Shown here in pieces: positions 1 to 8,701 of a stretch of DNA of 50,740 nucleotides. The position numbers and the translations under genes are program-made. Every line of letters starts with the position of its first letter. Within the stretch, counting starts at the first letter, position 1. A model generated the notes under the pieces. The model ran no database searches. It was not told the DNA's origin and saw only the letters and a program-made list of their open reading frames with translations. The DNA lies in NCBI GenBank assembly GCA_003762715.1, contig RIBJ01000061.1:1-50740 (forward strand), written 5' to 3'. The stretch comes from Muribaculaceae bacterium Isolate-104 (HZI) (lineage in GTDB: Bacteria; Bacteroidota; Bacteroidia; Bacteroidales; Muribaculaceae).

Positions 1-111
1 TGGGATTCAGCAGAAAGAACAGTCTGTCGTTGTTACTGTAAGATTTTGTATGTAACTTTGTAGACATTTAATTTGTTATTTGTCACTAAGTTACAAAAAC
101 TTTTTGACATG
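1..111. other. Leading intergenic segment, no gene seen
   Basis: No credible coding frame is visible. A TAnnTTTG-type element lies at 53-60 on the plus strand, with a TTG about 20 bases upstream (30-32). A 7-bp inverted repeat (GTAACTT at 52-58, AAGTTAC at 88-94) follows. Together with the terminator at 112-148 this could produce a short RNA, or it could simply be the 3' flank of a gene beyond the window edge. Confidence 0.4.
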
Positions 112-148
112 ACAAAGCCCCGGCTTGCGAAAGTCAGGGCTTTGTTTT
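112..148 (+). terminator. Intrinsic terminator hairpin
   Basis: CAAAGCCC (113-120) pairs with GGGCTTTG (137-144) as a perfect 8-bp stem, followed by TTTT. Read on the plus strand it would end a transcript entering from the left edge or starting near position 67. Confidence 0.75.
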
Positions 149-168
149 ATGTTTTTCAACAGGTTATA

Positions 169-210
169 AAAAAGAGGCTGCGCCTATTTTGACACAGCCT
201 CTTTTTTTTT
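169..210 (-). terminator. radA terminator; member of a repeated hairpin family
   Basis: The hairpin abuts the radA stop codon. Read on the minus strand, GAGGCTGTGTC and GGCGCAGCCTC form an 11-bp stem containing two G-U wobbles, followed by a T run. On the plus strand the two wobbles become C-A mismatches, so the structure is better as minus-strand RNA. The same two arms recur at 50598-50638. Confidence 0.8.
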
Positions 211-1576
211 ATGCGAACAATGCTCTAAACGCCTCCTCGACCTTTGACACCTGGATAATCTCCATGTCGGAATCTGAAATATCTACACCCTTGAGATTGC
301 CGGAGGGCACAAGCATACGCTTCATCCCTAACTTCTGTGCCTCTTTGACTCGTTGCTCCATTCTCATGACCGGACGTATCTCGCCCGACAGCCCTACCTC
401 TCCTGCCATACACACATCATAAGGCACACTCATGTCCACATTGCTGGAAAGAATTGCACAAATGACCGCCAGGTCAAGAGCCGGATCACTTACCTTCATG
501 CCGCCGGCAATATTAAGAAACACATCCTTCTGAGCCAGCTTGAACCCTACCCTCTTTTCAAGGACAGCCAGAAGCATATTCATTCGCTTTGCATCAAATC
601 CGGTAACAGAACGTTGTGGAGTTCCGTATGCGGCAGTGCTCACAAGTGCTTGCACCTCTATAAGAAAAGGTCTTATCCCCTCCATTGTCACACCTATTGT
701 AGTGCCGGATAGATTCTCATGCCCACGGCTTAGCAATATCTCCGAAGGATTACTCACCTCCCTCAGCCCGCTGCGACACATCTCGTATATGCCGATTTCC
801 GACGTGCTCCCGAAACGGTTTTTTATAGACCTCAGTATCCGGTACATATAATTTCTGTCACCTTCAAACTGCAACACCGTATCAACGATATGCTCAAGAA
901 CCTTGGGTCCGGCAATACTACCCTCCTTATTTATATGTCCGATTATCAGCACCGGCACTCCACTCTCCTTGGCATATCTGAGCAATCTCGCCGAACACTC
1001 CCTAACTTGCCCCACACTGCCTGCGGGTGACTCAAGATCATCGCTCGCTATAGTCTGTATGGAATCAACTATAACAAGTCCCGGCGACATTGACTCTATG
1101 TGAGAGAATATGCTGTCAAGAGAAGTCTCGCAAACTATATACACATTGTCGCTCACCTTGCCAAGCCTGTCGGCTCTCATGCGCAGCTGGGCAGCACTCT
1201 CCTCTCCGCTGACGTACAGCACATTTCGGCTTTTAATAGACAGCGTATTCTGCAACACAAGTGTAGACTTGCCAATACCCGGCTCGCCGCCTATAAGCAC
1301 CATGGAACCAGGCACAAGCCCCCCTCCGAGAACTCTGTTCAGCTCTCTGCTCGGCATTGTGATACGGGGCAGGTCGGCAGTTTCGATTTCGCTGACTTTC
1401 TGTGGCTTAGACTTGGTACTGCCACTCAAAAGACCTCGGCTTTTGCCGCTTTTTGCGGGAATCTTCTCCTCAACCATCGTATTCCACTCTCCGCAACTCG
1501 GGCAACGGCCCTCCCATTTTGGAGAATCAGCACCACAGCTGCTGCACACCCACACACTCTTGACACTCTTTGCCAT
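209..1576 (-). CDS. radA: DNA repair protein RadA
   Basis: RadA/Sms is a RecA-like ATPase that promotes branch migration of recombination intermediates in the cytoplasm. The 455-residue protein has the full family layout. An N-terminal C4 zinc finger uses C11, C14, C25 and C28. A Walker A loop lies at 97-104 (GEPGIGKS). The RadA-specific KNRFG motif is at 252-256. The C-terminal part is the Lon-protease-like domain. The length matches the family. The gene starts 4 bases after the stop of the upstream RNA methyltransferase gene, so the two are probably cotranscribed from the promoter near 2355. A strong hairpin terminator directly follows the stop. Confidence 0.97.
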   Translation of the reverse strand: MAKSVKSVWVCSSCGADSPKWEGRCPSCGEWNTMVEEKIPAKSGKSRGLLSGSTKSKPQKVSEIETADLPRITMPSRELNRVLGGGLVPGSMVLIGGEPGIGKSTLVLQNTLSIKSRNVLYVSGEESAAQLRMRADRLGKVSDNVYIVCETSLDSIFSHIESMSPGLVIVDSIQTIASDDLESPAGSVGQVRECSARLLRYAKESGVPVLIIGHINKEGSIAGPKVLEHIVDTVLQFEGDRNYMYRILRSIKNRFGSTSEIGIYEMCRSGLREVSNPSEILLSRGHENLSGTTIGVTMEGIRPFLIEVQALVSTAAYGTPQRSVTGFDAKRMNMLLAVLEKRVGFKLAQKDVFLNIAGGMKVSDPALDLAVICAILSSNVDMSVPYDVCMAGEVGLSGEIRPVMRMEQRVKEAQKLGMKRMLVPSGNLKGVDISDSDMEIIQVSKVEEAFRALFA

Positions 1577-1580
1577 AAAC

Positions 1581-2339
1581 TTACATTATTAAACGACGCC
1601 GGAACTCTGCGAGCGCGATAGACGCAGCCATTCCCACATTAAGAGACTCAACGGTCGGCACTCCCGACGGATACGAAGGTATGAACAGCCTGTCTGTGAC
1701 TATTTCTGCCACAGCATCGGTTATACCTTTGCCCTCATTGCCCATAACAAGTATGCCTGACACGGGCAGTGATGCCGAGTATATAACCTCTCCGTCAAGA
1801 AAAGTACCCATTACAGCACAATCGCACCCTCTCAGCATATCAGGCAGGTTTCCGCGCACAACCCTTACCCGTGAAATTGCACCCATGGTAGCCATTACCG
1901 CCTTGGCACAGTACGCGTCCGCCGTTGCCTCTGAACATAATACCGTATGCACTCCAAACCAATCTGCCGCCCGTATGATTGTTCCTACATTTCCGGGGTC
2001 CTGAACCCCGTCAAGAGCAACGACAAGATTGCTGTTTGCCTCTTCAGGGTCGAACTCATGACGCGGAGTGTCATACACCGCCAGCACCTCCGGTGCGCAC
2101 GAAAGCCCCGAAAGACGCTCCAGCTCCTTGTGAGGCGCCACAATAAGACGGCTCCCGGCAATAGCACATTCAGCCTCATGGCAGTCTGCCCACGCCGGTG
2201 TCGCCACAAGATAGCGGAGCGGGAAACTGCCTATCGTATCTGAAACACACTTCGTGCCCTCCGCCACAAAAGCCATCTCCTTGCGCCGATGACGGGAAGA
2301 TGACAACGAAACTATAAATTTTCTAATGCTTGCAGTCAT
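1581..2339 (-). CDS. TrmH/SpoU-family RNA 2'-O-methyltransferase
   Basis: This is a SPOUT-class methyltransferase that would use S-adenosylmethionine to methylate a ribose 2'-OH in rRNA or tRNA. All three family motifs are present: motif 1 around DPGNVGTIIRAADWFG, motif 2 NEGKGI, and motif 3 VESLNVGMAASIAL near the C-terminus. The N-terminal third resembles the substrate-binding domain of RlmB-like proteins. I place the start at the ATG at 2339 (252 residues). A TTG at 2354 and an ATG at 2345 lie too close to or upstream of the predicted transcription start. It is the first gene of a two-gene unit with radA. Whether the target is 23S rRNA or tRNA cannot be told from sequence. Confidence 0.9.
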   Translation of the reverse strand: MTASIRKFIVSLSSSRHRRKEMAFVAEGTKCVSDTIGSFPLRYLVATPAWADCHEAECAIAGSRLIVAPHKELERLSGLSCAPEVLAVYDTPRHEFDPEEANSNLVVALDGVQDPGNVGTIIRAADWFGVHTVLCSEATADAYCAKAVMATMGAISRVRVVRGNLPDMLRGCDCAVMGTFLDGEVIYSASLPVSGILVMGNEGKGITDAVAEIVTDRLFIPSYPSGVPTVESLNVGMAASIALAEFRRRLIM

Positions 2340-2351
2340 ATCCATACAATG

Positions 2352-2359
2352 CAAAGGTA
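2352..2359 (-). promoter_or_regulatory. -7 promoter element of the methyltransferase-radA unit
   Basis: On the minus strand this reads TACCTTTG, a match to the Bacteroidetes TAnnTTTG -7 element. It lies 12 bases before the chosen ATG (2339), so the mRNA leader would be a few bases at most. No convincing -33 TTG is visible. Confidence 0.6.
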
Positions 2360-2380
2360 GTCAGTTTTCAGATAAAATTG

Positions 2381-2388
2381 TACCTTTG
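2381..2388 (+). promoter_or_regulatory. -7 promoter element of prfC-thrA
   Basis: TACCTTTG matches TAnnTTTG, 27 bases before the prfC ATG. Together with the minus-strand element it forms a 9-base inverted repeat (GCAAAGGTA / TACCTTTGC) separated by 21 bases, so the two divergent promoters share one intergenic region. Confidence 0.65.
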
Positions 2389-2415
2389 CAACTTGAAAAT
2401 AATTAAAAGACAACA

Positions 2416-3996
2416 ATGTCACAGCTAACTGACGAAATAAGCCGCAGGCGAACATTTGCAATCATATCCCACCCTGACGCCGGCAAAACGACACTAACCG
2501 AAAAGCTGCTTCTTTTCGGCGGAGCAATCCATATAGCCGGAGCCGTGAAGTCCAACAAAATTAAAAAGACAGCGACAAGTGACTGGATGGAGATTGAAAA
2601 ACAAAGAGGCATATCTGTCGCAACATCCGTAATGGGATTTGAATACGACGGCTATAAAATCAATATACTCGATACTCCGGGTCATCAGGACTTCGCAGAA
2701 GATACATTCCGCACACTTACCGCAGTAGACAGCGTTATAATTGTTGTCGACGTGGCAAAAGGTGTCGAACAACAGACACGCCGCCTTATGGAAGTGTGCC
2801 GAATGCGCAACACCCCGGTGATAATTTTTGTCAACAAGCTCGACCGCGAAGGGCGAGACCCCTTCGACATTCTTGACGAACTCGAGCAAGAACTCAAAAT
2901 AAATGTGCGCCCCCTGTCTTGGCCTATAAACATCGGAGCCAAGTTCAAAGGGGTCTACAATATCTACGAGCACTCACTCGATTTGTTTACGCCGGACAAA
3001 CAGAAAATAACCGAGCGAGTTGAAATAGAATCTCTTGAAGACTCTCGCATAGACAACGCCATAGGCGAAACCGATGCTGCAAAACTGCGTGAAGACCTTG
3101 AACTGATTGACGGCGTTTACCCCGAATTCAATGTAAACGAGTACCTTGAAGGCAAAGTGGCGCCTGTGTTTTTCGGTTCAGCCCTTAACACTTTCGGAGT
3201 CAAGGAACTTCTTGACTGCTTTGTAAAGATAGCCCCAAGCCCGCGGCCCATAGACGCAGAAGAACGGCAAGTGAAGCCTGTCGAAGACGGATTCAGCGGA
3301 TTTGTATTCAAGATTCATGCCAATATGGATCCAAACCACCGTTCATGTATAGCATTCGTCAAAGTATGCTCGGGCAAATTTGAAAGAAACGCGCCATACC
3401 GCCACATACGTAGCGGGAAAACCCTGAAATTTGCCGCGCCGACAGCATTCATGGCACAACGAAAAAACATTGTGGACGAAGCGTTTCCCGGCGATATAGT
3501 CGGCATCCCCGACACCGGCAACTTTAAGATAGGCGACACCCTCACATCGTCAGAAACACTACATTTCAAGGGGCTGCCGAGCTTCTCTCCTGAAATGTTC
3601 AAATACATAGAAAACACCGACCCGATGAAGTCCAAACAGCTTGAAAAAGGCATACAACAGCTAATGGACGAAGGTGTGGCGCAATTGTTCATAAACCAAT
3701 TCAACGGCCGCAAACTCATAGGTACAGTAGGACAGCTGCAGTTCGAAGTAATACAATACCGCCTGCTGCACGAATACGGCGCACAATGCCGCTGGGAACC
3801 GATTTCACTATACAAAGCATGCTGGATTGAAAGCGACAACCCTGTAGCTCTTGAAAATTTCAAACGGCGCAAGCATCAGTTCATGGCAATTGACCGGGAA
3901 GGGCGCGATGTATTCCTTGCCGACTCCGGTTATGTACTGCAAATGGCTCAGAATGATTTCCCTGATATTAAGTTTCACTTTGTTAGCGAGTTTTAG
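2416..3996 (+). CDS. prfC: Peptide chain release factor 3 (RF3)
   Basis: RF3 is a translational GTPase that recycles RF1/RF2 from the ribosome after termination. The 526-residue protein has the P-loop HPDAGKTT at 19-26, the switch II DTPGH at 86-90 and NKLD at 140-143. Domains II and III follow, and the length is normal for the family. The linker motif GGAI after the P-loop helix and the overall organisation fit RF3 rather than EF-G. Its TAG stop is followed after three bases by the ATG of thrA, so both genes are likely read from the promoter at 2381. Confidence 0.96.
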   Translation: MSQLTDEISRRRTFAIISHPDAGKTTLTEKLLLFGGAIHIAGAVKSNKIKKTATSDWMEIEKQRGISVATSVMGFEYDGYKINILDTPGHQDFAEDTFRTLTAVDSVIIVVDVAKGVEQQTRRLMEVCRMRNTPVIIFVNKLDREGRDPFDILDELEQELKINVRPLSWPINIGAKFKGVYNIYEHSLDLFTPDKQKITERVEIESLEDSRIDNAIGETDAAKLREDLELIDGVYPEFNVNEYLEGKVAPVFFGSALNTFGVKELLDCFVKIAPSPRPIDAEERQVKPVEDGFSGFVFKIHANMDPNHRSCIAFVKVCSGKFERNAPYRHIRSGKTLKFAAPTAFMAQRKNIVDEAFPGDIVGIPDTGNFKIGDTLTSSETLHFKGLPSFSPEMFKYIENTDPMKSKQLEKGIQQLMDEGVAQLFINQFNGRKLIGTVGQLQFEVIQYRLLHEYGAQCRWEPISLYKACWIESDNPVALENFKRRKHQFMAIDREGRDVFLADSGYVLQMAQNDFPDIKFHFVSEF

Positions 3997-3999
3997 AAA

Positions 4000-6450
4000 A
4001 TGAAAGTCCTGAAATTTGGCGGCACGTCTGTCGGCACGGTCAAAAGCCTGCAGAGTGTGAAGTCAATTGTTGAAGCGGAATCCACCCCTGTAATAATAGT
4101 GGTGTCCGCTCTCGGCGGTGTCACAGACATGCTTATAAACACAGCAAAATCCGCTGCCGCCGGAAATATTCAAGAGAGTTCCGACTCCTTTGAAAAAATA
4201 CGCATGCGTCACCTTGATGTCATAGAGGGCATGGTTGCCGATGACAAGCGCGAGGATGTACTGCATAAAATATCCGGCATGCTGGAGGAACTCGCCAATA
4301 TATTCAAAGGAGTGAGCCTGCTCAAAGACCTTTCACCAAGATCGCTTGACACCATTGTGAGCTACGGAGAACGCATGTCAAGCTACATTATCAGCAATAT
4401 AATTGCTGACGGACAGCTTTTTGACTCCAGGGAATTTATAAAAACCACCAACCAGTTCGGCAAACATGTGCTTTCGCCTGAGACCAATGCGCTTGTTGAA
4501 TCCACATTCAGCAATGCCGCATTCAAGGTTGCAGTTGTCCCGGGCTTCATTTCCACAGACATAAACAACGGTGATGTCACCAACCTCGGGCGCGGAGGAA
4601 GCGACTACACCGCTGCCATAATAGCAGCCACTCTCGACGCGGAGATTCTTGAGATATGGACCGACGTGGACGGATTTCTGACTGCCGACCCGAGAGTTAT
4701 AAGCAACACCTATGTCATTGACCACCTAACATTCGTGGAGGCAATGGAGTTGTGCAATTTCGGAGCAAAGGTTGTGTATCCCCCTACAATATACCCCGTA
4801 TTCCACAAGAATATCCCTATTCTAATTAAAAACACATTCAATCCCTCAGCGCCGGGTACACTCATCTCAGCCACCCGCGAGGCTGAGGAAGCAAGATGCG
4901 ACGGAAAAGCCATAAAAGGTATCTCTTCCATAAGCGACACTTGCCTGATTACAGTGTCAGGACTCGGAATGGTAGGCATTGTCGGTGTCAACGCCCGAAT
5001 ATTCAACTCACTTGCCAAAGAAGGAGTAAGCGTGTTCCTTGTTTCACAAGCTTCCAGTGAAAACACTACTTCATTCGCAGTGCGAAACGAAGATGCAGCT
5101 AAGGCTGTGGCAGCTCTTGAAAAAGAGTTTTATCAGGAAATGGCTTCCGGAGAAATCAATCCCATCAACGCTGAACACAATCTTGCCACAGTAGCGGTAG
5201 TCGGAGAAAATATGCGCCGTTGCGCAGGCGTTGCCGGACGACTGTTCAATACCTTAGGCAGAAATGGCATTAACGTGAAGGCATGCGCCCAGGGAGCTTC
5301 CGAAACCAACATATCGTTTGTCATAAAACTATCAGATCAGAGAAAAGCACTGAATGTAATTCACGACAGTTTTTTTCTCTCTGACACCCAAGTGCTTAAC
5401 ATTTTCATAATTGGAATTGGCAACATTGGGCGTCACCTGCTTCAGCAGCTTGCCCGCCAGCAGGAGACTCTTCTCCGCGATAAGGCTCTGAAGCTTGAGG
5501 TTGTGGGCATTGCCAATTCCAGAAAAGCTATATTCAACCGCGAAGGAATCGAACTCGACGGTTGTATTGAAAAACTCAACGCCGAAGGTCATGATTCCAC
5601 TCCGGAGTATATTGCCCACGAAGTCATTTCCATGAACATTTTCAACAGCGTGTTTGTGGACTGTACTTCAAGCAAAGACATTGCTGCTCTCTATGACCGG
5701 TTGTTGAGCCATAATATAAATGTGGTCGCAGCAAACAAGATTGCTGCTTCAGGCAGATATTATGATTATGCTAAATTAAAAAGCATAGCCCGTTCCAAAG
5801 ATGTGAAATATCTTTTCGAGACCAATGTCGGAGCGGGACTGCCTATTATAAACACCATCAATTCACTGATAAACTCAGGCGACAGAATACTGAAAATAGA
5901 GGCAGTGCTGTCTGGCACGTTGAATTTCATATTCAATTCACTTGCCAAAGAGGTGCCTATAAGCATGGCGATAAAAGAAGCCATGACAGCCGGATACAGC
6001 GAGCCGGATCCGAGAGTGGACCTAAGCGGCACGGATGTCATGAGAAAACTGGTTATCCTTGCCCGCGAGGCCGGTTATTGCATAGAGCTTGACAACATTG
6101 TATCGACACCGCTATTGCCCGAAAAAATGTTTGAAGGCACTGTAGACCAATTTCTGGAGGGTATGAAGCTGCTTGACGACGATTTCGAGAAACAGCGCAT
6201 TGAAGCGGAAAAAGCTGATGAAAAATTCAGATTTGTGGCAAGACTCGACAACGGGAAAGGCACTGTCGGGCTTGAACGCGTCAGCTCAAACCACCCGTTC
6301 TACAATCTCGAAGGGAGTAACAACGTAATTCTGATAACAACCGAGCGCTACCACGAATACCCCATGGTTATCAAGGGATATGGTGCCGGAGCGGAAGTCA
6401 CTGCCGCCGGAGTATTCGCCGACATAATCTCCATAGCCAATATCCGTTGA
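4000..6450 (+). CDS. thrA: Bifunctional aspartokinase / homoserine dehydrogenase
   Basis: This enzyme catalyses two steps of the aspartate pathway: phosphorylation of aspartate and NADPH-dependent reduction of aspartate semialdehyde to homoserine. The 816 residues begin with the kinase signature KFGGTSVG, followed by two ACT-type regulatory repeats (about 310-460). From about residue 468 comes a Rossmann fold (GIGNIG) and the homoserine dehydrogenase domain, with ANKIA, GTLNFIFN and the GYSEPDPR...DLSGTDV segment. Both halves look intact. It is coupled to prfC by a 3-base gap. In Bacteroides a phosphoglycerate-mutase-like homoserine kinase gene commonly follows (from memory); here only a 94-base gap and then the threonine-synthase-like gene follow. 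Confidence 0.96.
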   Translation: MKVLKFGGTSVGTVKSLQSVKSIVEAESTPVIIVVSALGGVTDMLINTAKSAAAGNIQESSDSFEKIRMRHLDVIEGMVADDKREDVLHKISGMLEELANIFKGVSLLKDLSPRSLDTIVSYGERMSSYIISNIIADGQLFDSREFIKTTNQFGKHVLSPETNALVESTFSNAAFKVAVVPGFISTDINNGDVTNLGRGGSDYTAAIIAATLDAEILEIWTDVDGFLTADPRVISNTYVIDHLTFVEAMELCNFGAKVVYPPTIYPVFHKNIPILIKNTFNPSAPGTLISATREAEEARCDGKAIKGISSISDTCLITVSGLGMVGIVGVNARIFNSLAKEGVSVFLVSQASSENTTSFAVRNEDAAKAVAALEKEFYQEMASGEINPINAEHNLATVAVVGENMRRCAGVAGRLFNTLGRNGINVKACAQGASETNISFVIKLSDQRKALNVIHDSFFLSDTQVLNIFIIGIGNIGRHLLQQLARQQETLLRDKALKLEVVGIANSRKAIFNREGIELDGCIEKLNAEGHDSTPEYIAHEVISMNIFNSVFVDCTSSKDIAALYDRLLSHNINVVAANKIAASGRYYDYAKLKSIARSKDVKYLFETNVGAGLPIINTINSLINSGDRILKIEAVLSGTLNFIFNSLAKEVPISMAIKEAMTAGYSEPDPRVDLSGTDVMRKLVILAREAGYCIELDNIVSTPLLPEKMFEGTVDQFLEGMKLLDDDFEKQRIEAEKADEKFRFVARLDNGKGTVGLERVSSNHPFYNLEGSNNVILITTERYHEYPMVIKGYGAGAEVTAAGVFADIISIANIR

Positions 6451-6514
6451 ACGGTTTGCGTACTGCACGGTCGTTAAATTTATTCAAAAACCGGATTCAC
6501 TTCACTATTGTTAC

Positions 6515-6522
6515 TATCTTTG
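6515..6522 (+). promoter_or_regulatory. -7 promoter element of the thrC-like gene
   Basis: TATCTTTG matches TAnnTTTG and lies 22 bases before the ATG at 6545. It suggests that the threonine-synthase-like gene and its followers are transcribed independently of thrA. Confidence 0.55.
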
Positions 6523-6544
6523 CTATACGATAAAGACAACCCCG

Positions 6545-7798
6545 ATGCACTATTATAGCACAAACCGAAACAGTGATGATGTGAGTTTCCGCAAAGCTAC
6601 GGTCAACGGTATTGCGGAAGACGGAGGTGTGTATGTACCGGCAGACATACCGGTCGTTCCTGAGGCGTTTTTCAGGAATATGCCGGCTATGGGTCTGAAA
6701 GACATCGCATACGTAGTAATGAACACACTCATAGGCGATGATATAAATTCCGGATACATCAAGGAAATAATTTCAGAGGCGTTGAACTACGACATTCCGG
6801 TGCTGAGACTTGGCAACAGCGATATTTTCAGTGCAGAGCTTTTTCACGGTTCCACCGGTTCAAGCAAAGACCTCGGAGCTCGTTTCATGGCTCGTATTTT
6901 CCAACAGTTCTTCTCTGACAATACCGATTCTGAAGTCATTGTTCTTGCTTCTGTGACATCAGAAAGCGGGGTTGCCATTGCAGATGCCCTTTGCGGAGTA
7001 GAGCCGTTCAGGGTACTGGTTGTTTTTCCAAAAGGGAAACTATCGTCTGCAAGCAAAGAGAAAATCTTTTCATTAGAGCATAACATCAGACCAGTAGAGG
7101 TAAGAGGCTCTGTCGATGACTGCCTTGCAATGATACAGGCGGCCATGTCCGACTCTCAACTTCGAGAAAATGTAAGACTGACATCTGCCAATTCTATCAA
7201 TATCGCCCGCCTTCTGCCGACAGTCATCCAGTATTTCTGGATATGGTCACAGATGGTTAGCGCAGGTGTTGACCCCAACCAAATAGTCATTTCGGTTCCA
7301 TGCGCCAACCTCGGGAGTTTCGCCGCCGCCCTGATTGCGGTAAAAATGGGATTGCCTCTCAAAAGAATAATAGCGGCATCGACTGTCAACAACGCGTTTG
7401 TAGAGTACCTTCAGACAGGCAGATACAATCCAGCCGACCACAAAGACACCCTTGCACCGTGTCTTGACATAATGCAGCCTCTAAACTTTCCGAGAGTCAT
7501 TGACCTTTTGAAAGGACTTGGCACTGAGGTGGTAGGCTGCGCCGTGTCAGACAACGAGATTGTGCACACAGCCGCATCTCTGTCAGAATCATACGGTTAC
7601 TCCGCTGACCCTCACACATGTGTTAGCGCTGCCGCTCTAATAAAAAAACTGTCCGACGGCGAGTCCGGCGCGTTCCTTGCCACGCTATCGCCTGACGAGC
7701 TTTTGTGCCACAACACATCCCAGCAGATTCGTCACGAATCCATTTCTCCGACTTACCAGGCATTGAAAAGAATCATTGACCCTATTCACACATACTAA
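6545..7798 (+). CDS. Threonine-synthase-like PLP-fold protein with altered active-site loops
   Basis: Over its 417 residues the protein aligns with ThrC of the YSTN N-terminal type: MHYYSTNR start, LTSANSINIARLLP at 212-225, FPKGK at 161-165. ThrC converts O-phosphohomoserine to threonine with a Schiff-base lysine. Here K108 is kept, but its usual GPTLAFKD context reads GSTGSSKD (102-109). The usual TSGDTG loop reads VTSESG (137-142). The phosphate-binding PSGNFG loop reads PCANLG (252-257), and DPHG reads DPHT (355-358). The surrounding fold is conserved and the frame is open, so this looks like changed or lost catalysis rather than simple decay. The comparison is with ThrC sequences as I remember them. 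It could be a paralogue, with the true thrC elsewhere. Confidence 0.75.
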   Translation: MHYYSTNRNSDDVSFRKATVNGIAEDGGVYVPADIPVVPEAFFRNMPAMGLKDIAYVVMNTLIGDDINSGYIKEIISEALNYDIPVLRLGNSDIFSAELFHGSTGSSKDLGARFMARIFQQFFSDNTDSEVIVLASVTSESGVAIADALCGVEPFRVLVVFPKGKLSSASKEKIFSLEHNIRPVEVRGSVDDCLAMIQAAMSDSQLRENVRLTSANSINIARLLPTVIQYFWIWSQMVSAGVDPNQIVISVPCANLGSFAAALIAVKMGLPLKRIIAASTVNNAFVEYLQTGRYNPADHKDTLAPCLDIMQPLNFPRVIDLLKGLGTEVVGCAVSDNEIVHTAASLSESYGYSADPHTCVSAAALIKKLSDGESGAFLATLSPDELLCHNTSQQIRHESISPTYQALKRIIDPIHTY

Positions 7799-7808
7799 AT
7801 ATAAAATT

Positions 7809-8144
7809 ATGGCTAACAGAAGACAATTAAAGAAACAGATTCGTTATATATGCGGTGATGTCGCCGCAGAATGCGCAATGGCAAAATATCTTATTGACGG
7901 AGTGAACCGCGAGACTCTCGACAACGCACTGCGCCATGTGGCAGCTCTTCAGGAGCAAACACTCGCCCGCGTAAGCGCAGGATTTGATAAAGTGCCCTGT
8001 GATTTTGAATCACAGAAAGAGTACAATGCGTCAAAACATTCATTCTATACCAAAGCGTTCACATCGCTACGCAATGATTTCAACAAGCGGCTTCAGGAGA
8101 TTGTGAAAGAAATGAACAGCGCACTCCCCTCTAAAAAAGCTTGA
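7809..8144 (+). CDS. Conserved small hypothetical protein (111 residues)
   Basis: The product begins MANRRQLKKQ and is basic at its N-terminus, with a predominantly helical composition and no signal peptide or membrane segment. It has two Cys near the start (in YICGDVAAEC). I recognise the type as a small Bacteroidetes hypothetical but know no function. It starts 10 bases after the thrC-like gene and is followed after 14 bases by the acyltransferase, so it sits inside a plus-strand unit. I chose the ATG at 7809 over an upstream in-frame alternative start at 7776, because that one would overlap the preceding gene. Confidence 0.75.
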   Translation: MANRRQLKKQIRYICGDVAAECAMAKYLIDGVNRETLDNALRHVAALQEQTLARVSAGFDKVPCDFESQKEYNASKHSFYTKAFTSLRNDFNKRLQEIVKEMNSALPSKKA

Positions 8145-8158
8145 TTGCCGATTTTTAA

Positions 8159-8698
8159 ATGAGTTTTTTCAAACTATTGCTTCGGATAGCCGGGTGGAAA
8201 GTGAACATCACAGTACCCGACTATCCTAAGTGTATTATATGTGTAGCCCCGCACACATCCAACTGGGATTTTGTACTGGGCAAGCTCGCCTATGCCTCGG
8301 TTGGCAGAAAAGCGGGATTTCTTATGAAAGAATCCTGGTTTTTCTTTCCTCTGAACCTGTTTTTCAAGGCCATAGGCGGCATTCCTGTACCCAAAAAGCG
8401 CGGCAGCTCTCTGTCCGGCGATATTATAAAAAAGTTCAACAGCAAGAAACGTATGGCTCTTGCTATTACCCCGGAAGGCACGCGCAGTCGCACAGACACC
8501 TGGCGCACGGGGTTTCTTCATATTGCCGAAAAAGCCGATATTCCTATTGTGCTTGGAGTCATAGACTACAAGCGAAAACTTATATTGATAGAGCGGACAT
8601 TCCGCGCAAGTGGCAATACAGACGCCGACATGCGTGCCATAAAGGACTATTACAGACCGTTTACCGGGTTGTACCCCGAGAAATTCTCCACAGACTGA
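8159..8698 (+). CDS. PlsC-family lysophospholipid acyltransferase
   Basis: Proteins of this family transfer acyl chains to lysophospholipids or related acceptors at the inner membrane. The catalytic HxxxxD motif is HTSNWD (residues 32-37). A second motif around GGIPVPKKRG and the acceptor-binding PEGTRSR motif are both visible. At 179 residues it is a compact member, shorter than the usual 230-250 residues of PlsC, and typical of Bacteroidetes 'glycerol acyltransferase' proteins. It sits 14 bases after the small hypothetical gene and 3 bases before the amidase gene. The exact acceptor cannot be deduced; an ornithine-lipid or glycerophospholipid role is possible. Confidence 0.85.
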   Translation: MSFFKLLLRIAGWKVNITVPDYPKCIICVAPHTSNWDFVLGKLAYASVGRKAGFLMKESWFFFPLNLFFKAIGGIPVPKKRGSSLSGDIIKKFNSKKRMALAITPEGTRSRTDTWRTGFLHIAEKADIPIVLGVIDYKRKLILIERTFRASGNTDADMRAIKDYYRPFTGLYPEKFSTD

Positions 8699-8701
8699 TT
8701 T

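Noticed and set aside
1100-1621. 173-codon plus-strand frame opposite radA
   Set aside because: It is a shadow of the radA reading frame; its translation shows no domain and its end runs into the next gene.
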